Source: Thermus antranikianii DSM 12462 (lineage in GTDB: Bacteria > Deinococcota > Deinococci > Deinococcales > Thermaceae). Taken from it: 64,000 nucleotides of DNA. Under the pieces are notes generated by a model, which had not been told where the DNA came from, made no database searches, and saw only the letters and a program-made list of their open reading frames with translations. This document shows, in pieces, positions 59,632-64,000 of this stretch. The DNA lies in contig NZ_AUIW01000006.1 of the NCBI RefSeq assembly GCF_000423905.1, forward strand, positions 43,267 to 107,266. The letters are read 5' to 3'. The position numbers were made by a program, and so were the translations under genes. Every line of letters begins with the position of its first letter. Position 1 is the first letter of the stretch.

Positions 59632-60537
59632 ATGGTGGGAGACGCCCTCACCCGGCCCAAGGATCTTTTGGACTTCTCGGCCTACGGTCGCCAGGAGATC
59701 GAGGAACTTTTGGCCTTGGCGGAGAGGCTGAAGAGGGAGCGCTACCGCGGGGAGGACCTCAAGGGAAAAGTCCTGGCCCTTCTTTTCGAGAAGCCCTCCT
59801 TGCGCACCCGCACCACCCTCGAGGTGGCCATGCTGCACCTGGGAGGGTATGCCATCTACCTGGACCAGAAACAGGTGGGCATCGGCGAGCGCGAGCCTGT
59901 GAGGGATGTAGCCAAGAACCTGGAGCGCTTCGTGGAGGGGATCGCCGCCCGCGTATACCGGCACGGGACCGTGGAGGAACTCGCTCGCCACGCCCGCATC
60001 CCGGTGATCAATGCCCTTTCCGACCGGGCCCATCCCTTGCAGGCTCTGGCGGACCTCCTCACCTTGAAGGAGGCCTTCGGGGGATGGGAGGGCCTCGAGG
60101 TGGCCTGGGTGGGGGATGGGAATAACGTGTTGAACTCCCTTCTTGAGGTGGCTCCCCTTGTGGGCCTTAGGATGCGGGTGGCCACGCCAAGGGGGTATGA
60201 GCCGGATCCCGGCCTTTTGCAGAAGGCGGGGGCCTTCTTGACCCACGATCCCAAGGAAGCCGCCTTGGGAGCCCATGCCCTTTACACCGATGTCTGGACC
60301 AGCATGGGCCAGGAGGCGGAGCGGGAAAGGCGGCTCAGGGATTTCAATGGGTTCCAGGTAAACGGGGAACTCTTGAAGCTCCTGCGGCCTGAGGGCATCT
60401 TCCTCCATTGCCTTCCGGCCCACTACGGTGAGGAAACCACCGAGGAGGCGGTGCACGGGCCGCGGAGCCGGGTCTTTGACCAGGCGGAAAACCGTCTCCA
60501 CACCGCTAAGGCCGTCCTCCTGTGCCTGCTAAGCTAG
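59632..60537 (+). CDS. argF: Ornithine carbamoyltransferase
   Basis: 301 residues from the ATG at 59632; there is no Shine-Dalgarno sequence, and the short upstream extension would lie before the transcription start. Carbamoyl-phosphate motif SLRTRTTLE, HPLQALADLLT, ornithine-binding HCLPAHYGEE near the C-terminus. It makes citrulline in arginine synthesis. First gene of the arg unit. From memory, a Shine-Dalgarno-less argF was described in T. thermophilus. Confidence 0.95.
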   Translation: MVGDALTRPKDLLDFSAYGRQEIEELLALAERLKRERYRGEDLKGKVLALLFEKPSLRTRTTLEVAMLHLGGYAIYLDQKQVGIGEREPVRDVAKNLERFVEGIAARVYRHGTVEELARHARIPVINALSDRAHPLQALADLLTLKEAFGGWEGLEVAWVGDGNNVLNSLLEVAPLVGLRMRVATPRGYEPDPGLLQKAGAFLTHDPKEAALGAHALYTDVWTSMGQEAERERRLRDFNGFQVNGELLKLLRPEGIFLHCLPAHYGEETTEEAVHGPRSRVFDQAENRLHTAKAVLLCLLS

Positions 60538-60541
60538 GGGT

Positions 60542-61063
60542 ATGGTCCGGCCCTACCGCTTCTCCCTCGAGGAGTTTCTGCGGCTTCCCCTGCCGGAGCG
60601 GGGTGTGGAGCTTTTGAGGGGGGAGATATACCAGATGGCACCTATTGGATCCCGTCATGCGGATTTGGTGGATCGGTGGGCAGAAGTGCTCCTTCGCACC
60701 TTTTCGGGCAGGGCCCGGGTGCGGATACAAGGTCCTTTCGCTATTCCGCCAGACACCTATCTGGAACCCGATCTCCTTCTGTGCCAGTTGAAGGATTACC
60801 GGGAGCGCTATCCTGTTCCCGATGAGGTGCTCTTGGCAATAGAGGTCGCGGACACCAGCTTGGAATACGACTTAGGAAGAAAGGTTCCCCTTTACGCCCA
60901 GGGAGGAGTTCTGGAGGTTTGGGTACAGGATTTAACTCAGGGCCGCCTCTTGGTCTTCCGGGGTCCTGCGGGCGACCACTACCGGGAGCAGCTTTGGCTT
61001 TCCCCTGGGGAAAAACTGGCTCCCTTGGCCTTCGCTGACATCCCTTTGGAGGTGCCGTGGTAA
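60542..61063 (+). CDS. Uma2 family (DUF820) protein inside the arg cluster
   Basis: 173 residues. RPYRFSLEEFLRLPLPERGVELLRGEIYQMAPIGSRHADLV opens the fold; the PD-(D/E)XK-like residues are in TYLEPDLLL, VLLAIEVADTSLEYDLGRKVPLYAQGGVLEVWV. It starts 4 bases after argF and its end overlaps the argC start by 7 bases, so it is translated as part of the operon, although nothing links it to arginine chemistry. It resembles the family member at 32132 only in the core motifs. Confidence 0.85.
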   Translation: MVRPYRFSLEEFLRLPLPERGVELLRGEIYQMAPIGSRHADLVDRWAEVLLRTFSGRARVRIQGPFAIPPDTYLEPDLLLCQLKDYRERYPVPDEVLLAIEVADTSLEYDLGRKVPLYAQGGVLEVWVQDLTQGRLLVFRGPAGDHYREQLWLSPGEKLAPLAFADIPLEVPW

Positions 61064-62103
61064 GGGTGGGGATCATCGGGGCCTCGGGGTATGGGGGAGG
61101 GGAGCTGATTCGCCTCCTTAAGGCTCACCCCGGGGTGGAGCTGGTAGGGTTTAGCAGCCGTAAACACGAGGGGAAACCCCTTTCCTCCGCCTGGCCCCAG
61201 CTATGGGATGAGGGGCTTTTTGCCACCCTGGAGGACGTACTGGAGCGAGCTGAGGTGGTCTTTTTGGCCTTGCCCAACGGGCTTGCCATGGAGCTTGCTC
61301 CCAGGGCCTTGAAGGAGGGCAAACGGGTCATAGACCTCTCCGGGGACTTCCGGCTTCCCCCGGAGGTTTACGAATCCTGGTACGAGATCCCTCACAAGAG
61401 CCCAGGGCTTTACCGGGAGGCGGTCTATGGCCTTCCCGAGTTGCATCGGGAGGAGCTTGGAGGTGCGCGCCTGGTGGCCAACCCCGGTTGTTACGTGACG
61501 GCCACCACCTTGGCCTTGGCCCCTCTGGCGGCGGAAGGTGCCCTGCGGGGGGCCTTTGTGGTGGGTCTAAGCGGGGTCTCCGGGGCGGGCAGGGAGGGGG
61601 AGGGTACCTTTTTTGCCGAGGTGAACGAGAACCTTAAGCCCTACAAGGTGGGGGGTGTCCATCGCCATATACCGGAGATGGAAAGGAACCTGGGCCGCCT
61701 TTTGGCCCAGGGGCGCCCGGTGCGCACCCATGGGCCCCTGGGAGAGGTGCGCCTTTCCTTCGTCCCCCACCTGGTGCCCATGACCCGGGGCATCTTGGTC
61801 ACGGTGGAGGCGGAGGTGGAAGGGAACTGGAACCAAAAGGCCCTGGACGAGCTTTACCAGGACTTCTACGCCCAAGAACCTTTTGTGCGGATCACCGAGG
61901 CCTTGCCGGAAACCAAGGGCACCTATGCTTCCAACCGGGTGGATGTGAAGCCTCTCTATGAAGCTAGAACGGGGCGTGTTATGGTGTTTGCGGCCTTGGA
62001 CAACCTGGTGAAGGGGATGGCGGGGCAGGCGGTGCAGAACTTGAACCTGATGCTGGGTCTGCCTGAGGAGACCGCGCTTCCCAGGGAGGGCCTATGGCCG
62101 TGA
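61057..62103 (+). CDS. argC: N-acetyl-gamma-glutamyl-phosphate reductase
   Basis: 348 residues starting at a GTG with GGAGGT upstream. [18 protein letters not shown] is the NADP-binding loop, [16 protein letters not shown] holds the catalytic Cys, and [11 protein letters not shown] the substrate His. Third step of arginine (or ornithine) synthesis. It overlaps argJ by 10 bases. Confidence 0.95.
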   Translation: MVRVGIIGASGYGGGELIRLLKAHPGVELVGFSSRKHEGKPLSSAWPQLWDEGLFATLEDVLERAEVVFLALPNGLAMELAPRALKEGKRVIDLSGDFRLPPEVYESWYEIPHKSPGLYREAVYGLPELHREELGGARLVANPGCYVTATTLALAPLAAEGALRGAFVVGLSGVSGAGREGEGTFFAEVNENLKPYKVGGVHRHIPEMERNLGRLLAQGRPVRTHGPLGEVRLSFVPHLVPMTRGILVTVEAEVEGNWNQKALDELYQDFYAQEPFVRITEALPETKGTYASNRVDVKPLYEARTGRVMVFAALDNLVKGMAGQAVQNLNLMLGLPEETALPREGLWP

Positions 62104-63239
62104 GGCTTCCCCGGGGTTTTCGCGCCGGGGCTACCCGGGCGGGCATCAAGCCTTCCGGCAAGCCCGATCTGGCCTTGTTGGTTTCCGGCCTTCCTGCCTC
62201 CTGGGCCTATGTGGCCACGCAGAACCGGGCTGCAGCCCCTTCCATCCACCGGGGTAGGGCCCTTTATGCCCGGGGTGGGACCTTGCGGGCAGTGGTGGTC
62301 AACGCGGGCAACGCCAACTGTGCCACCGGGGAGCGGGGCTTTTTGGATGATCGGCGCATGGCCGAGGTTGCTGCCCTGCGCCTGGGAGTGCCCGTGGAGG
62401 AGGTCTTGACTGCTTCCACGGGGGTCATCGGGGTTCCCCTTCCCGTGGAAAAGGTGGAGACGGGTTTGCCCCAGATAGAACTCACCCCCTATGCCGATGC
62501 CTTTGCCGAGGCCATCCTTACCACGGACTTAGTTCCCAAGGTAGCGGAGGCCGAGGTGGAGGGGGCGAGGATCGTGGGTATCGCCAAGGGCAGCGGGATG
62601 ATCCATCCCAACATGGCCACCATGCTGGCCTTCGTGGTGACGGATGCCGCTTTACCCCAGGAGGCCTTGAGGGAGGCCTGGCGGGGTATCGTGGACCGCA
62701 CCTTCAACCAGGTGACCGTGGACGGGGATACCTCTACCAACGATCTCGCCCTGGTGATGGCGAACGGGGCTTTTGGCGCGGTGCCCCTCGAGGCCCTCTT
62801 TCCCGCCCTGGGGGCAGTGGCCCAGGAGTTGGCGAGGAAGATCGCCCGGGATGGGGAGGGAGCCACCAAGCTCATGACCGTGCGGGTGGTGGGGGCAGCC
62901 ACGGAGGAAGAGGCCAGGCGGGCGGCGAGGACCATAGCGGGAAGCGCCCTTTGGAAAAGCGCCCTTTACGGAAACGATCCCAACTGGGGCCGGATTTTGG
63001 CGGCTTTAGGCAACTCAGGGGCCCGGTTTGACCCCTTAAGGGTGAGGATCTGGGTGCAGGGGATTCCCCTTTATGCCGGGGGCGTTCTTCCCTTTGACCG
63101 GGAGGCTGCGAGCCAGGCCATGCGTTCCGAAGAGGTGGAGATCCTGGTGGACCTTCAGGAGGGAAGGGGAGAGGGTGTGGCCTGGGGGTGCGACTTGACA
63201 GAGGGATATGTGAGGATTAACTCCTTGTACACAACTTGA
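62094..63239 (+). CDS. argJ: Glutamate N-acetyltransferase / amino-acid acetyltransferase
   Basis: 381 residues. The autocleavage site is in [16 protein letters not shown], where Thr becomes the nucleophile of the beta chain; [25 protein letters not shown] and [14 protein letters not shown] are further family blocks. It transfers acetyl from acetylornithine to glutamate, closing the acetyl cycle. Its stop codon is part of the next -35 box. Confidence 0.95.
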   Translation: MAVRLPRGFRAGATRAGIKPSGKPDLALLVSGLPASWAYVATQNRAAAPSIHRGRALYARGGTLRAVVVNAGNANCATGERGFLDDRRMAEVAALRLGVPVEEVLTASTGVIGVPLPVEKVETGLPQIELTPYADAFAEAILTTDLVPKVAEAEVEGARIVGIAKGSGMIHPNMATMLAFVVTDAALPQEALREAWRGIVDRTFNQVTVDGDTSTNDLALVMANGAFGAVPLEALFPALGAVAQELARKIARDGEGATKLMTVRVVGAATEEEARRAARTIAGSALWKSALYGNDPNWGRILAALGNSGARFDPLRVRIWVQGIPLYAGGVLPFDREAASQAMRSEEVEILVDLQEGRGEGVAWGCDLTEGYVRINSLYTT

Positions 63240-63264
63240 CAGACTCTAGACCACTGTTTAAAAT
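63236..63264 (+). promoter_or_regulatory. Strong promoter of the outer-membrane-type gene
   Basis: TTGACA (63236-63241), a 17-base spacer and TAAAAT (63259-63264), close to the vegetative consensus. The argJ stop codon lies within the -35. Confidence 0.8.
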
Positions 63265-63273
63265 CAATGCGGT

Positions 63274-63298
63274 CAGACACAGCCTTAGGCTGTGTCTG
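63274..63298 (+). other. 5' UTR hairpin
   Basis: A perfect 11-base stem, CAGACACAGCC/GGCTGTGTCTG, has the loop TTA and starts a few bases after the expected transcription start, before the AAGGAGG ribosome site. No T-run follows, so it is more likely an mRNA-stabilising 5' structure than a terminator. Confidence 0.65.
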
Positions 63299-63315
63299 GT
63301 CAAAGGAGGGAAACG

Positions 63316-63771
63316 ATGAAGAAGCTTATCCTAGGTGGTCTTTTGGCTTTGGGTTTCGCGTTGGCGCAAGCGCCCTACGTGGGAGGTCACGTGGGGCTTT
63401 TTGGCACCTCGGGGTTGAACCTTCTTAACGGAGGGCTGCACGCCGGTGTTGGTTTGCAAGGGGGCCTCGAGGTGCGGGGTGGCGTGGACTTTTCCTCTGT
63501 TTTTGGCGTCCTCCTTCCGGGTGTTAATGCTGATGTTTTGATGAACCTGAGTATGCCAGGTTCACCGGTTGTGCCCTATGTAGGGTTAGGAGGTAATCTG
63601 TGGCTTTGGCCCAACGGCTCTTTCTTTGGTGCCCATGGGACTTTGGGCCTTAAGTACCCTATCGCCGGTGCGCCTCTGACGGCCTTCCTCGAAGTGCAGC
63701 CGGGTTATGCCTTCGCGGGAGCTGGGGCTTTCGTGTATTACCTAAAGGTGGGGGCTAATTACGGTTTCTAA
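63316..63771 (+). CDS. Small outer-membrane beta-barrel-type protein
   Basis: 151 residues from the ATG at 63316, fixed by AAGGAGGG eight bases upstream; an in-frame GTG 24 bases earlier lies inside the 5' hairpin. Signal peptide 1-18 (ILGGLLALGFALAQA). The mature part has alternating Gly-rich amphipathic strands (YVGGHVGLFGTSGLNLL; GLQGGLEVRGGVDF; LEVQPGYAFAGAGAFVYYLKVGANYGF) and ends in an aromatic residue, as outer-membrane barrels do. Function unknown; the strong promoter suggests an abundant envelope protein. Confidence 0.65.
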   Translation: MKKLILGGLLALGFALAQAPYVGGHVGLFGTSGLNLLNGGLHAGVGLQGGLEVRGGVDFSSVFGVLLPGVNADVLMNLSMPGSPVVPYVGLGGNLWLWPNGSFFGAHGTLGLKYPIAGAPLTAFLEVQPGYAFAGAGAFVYYLKVGANYGF

Positions 63772-63796
63772 TATGAAATCCTCCCGATCCATTCCC

Positions 63797-64000
63797 TCAG
63801 CATCCCCCCGGCCACCAGTGAAAAAGAGTGTGGCTCCGAATAAGCTCCGGCTGGGTCTGCAAGTAAGCACAGCGGGCCTCCACCCTCTCCCAAAGCTCCT
63901 CCTCCGAATCCACCCGCCCATTCGCTACCACCCCGTCCACCAAGGGCCATACCCGCTCCACAGGCTGTAGCTCAGGAGAGTAGGGGGGCAAAAAGACCAA
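63797..64000 (-). CDS. IS630-family transposase, C-terminal end (cut by window edge)
   Basis: 68 codons are visible, including the stop. VFLPPYSPELQPVERVWPLVD is the DDE_3 block containing the final catalytic Glu (PVERVW), and the tail resembles IS630-type enzymes. The start and the rest of the element lie beyond 64000. It may be the same family as the fragment at 9640-10134, but the two pieces cover different parts and cannot be compared. Confidence 0.75.
   Translation of the reverse strand: MVFLPPYSPELQPVERVWPLVDGVVANGRVDSEEELWERVEARCAYLQTQPELIRSHTLFHWWPGGC

Overview
The window looks like a chromosome segment from a Thermus species. It is GC-rich, and the encoded proteins have the sizes and character of Thermus housekeeping enzymes (IleRS 1043 aa, AsnRS 438 aa, bacterial-type AspRS 581 aa, EF-Ts 196 aa, RRF 185 aa). 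Several genes have a -10 box only 6-9 nt before the start codon, the leaderless layout common in this phylum. No rRNA or CRISPR array was seen. Two tRNAs are present: Ala(UGC) and Ser(GGA).

Layout. 1-4655: a prkA kinase gene interrupted by an intein with a LAGLIDADG-type domain and cut by the left edge; a small metallophosphoesterase/Lrp-like/CPBP operon; recX; an SRPBCC protein. 4661-13050: an accessory island. Two same-orientation IS481-family copies flank it; the second is wrecked by a nested IS4-like element and a frameshift. Between them lie decayed IS630 and IS4/IS5-type transposases and a lower-GC cargo of three genes: the His/Asp half of a C39-like peptidase domain, an MFS exporter, and a cytoplasmic PQQ-type beta-propeller protein ending in the other half of a C39-like domain. 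13062-22600: core genes spoVS, rsmB and proC, then the conserved cluster rpsB-tsf-pyrH-frr-cdsA-dxr-rseP on the minus strand without uppS, and tRNA-Ala. 22729-29779: an MFS protein, a Gfo/Idh/MocA oxidoreductase, tRNA-Ser, a DHH-CBS-nucleotidyltransferase fusion and a pair of M50 proteins of which the first has lost its HExxH motif. 29759-36106: nfo, an RlpA-like protein, an M24 peptidase, a Uma2 protein and ileS, with a T-box leader carrying an AUC specifier upstream of ileS.

36163-43583: fructose-6-phosphate aldolase/transaldolase, rho, a LysM-M23 peptidase, and pdxS and pdxT, which are separated by a SmtB-type repressor and a P1B metal ATPase that has its own palindromic operator. 43580-46503: a DctPQM TRAP transporter. 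46728-56056: asnS, a two-component system between two exported proteins of unknown function, a HAD phosphatase, a PhzF protein, aspS and hisS. 56098-59580: a small Cys/His protein, a LuxR-like ORF that runs antisense into modC, and modABC with a structured leader. 59593-63239: argF, a Uma2 protein, argC and argJ. 63236-64000: a small outer-membrane-type protein with a strong promoter and a 5' hairpin, then the 3' end of an IS630 transposase at the right edge.

The observations most worth following are the PrkA intein, the propeller/split-C39/MFS cargo, the inactive M50 paralogue, the ileS T-box and the SmtB-operator/leaderless ATPase arrangement. Function calls come from reading motifs by eye. 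No database search or structure prediction was run.
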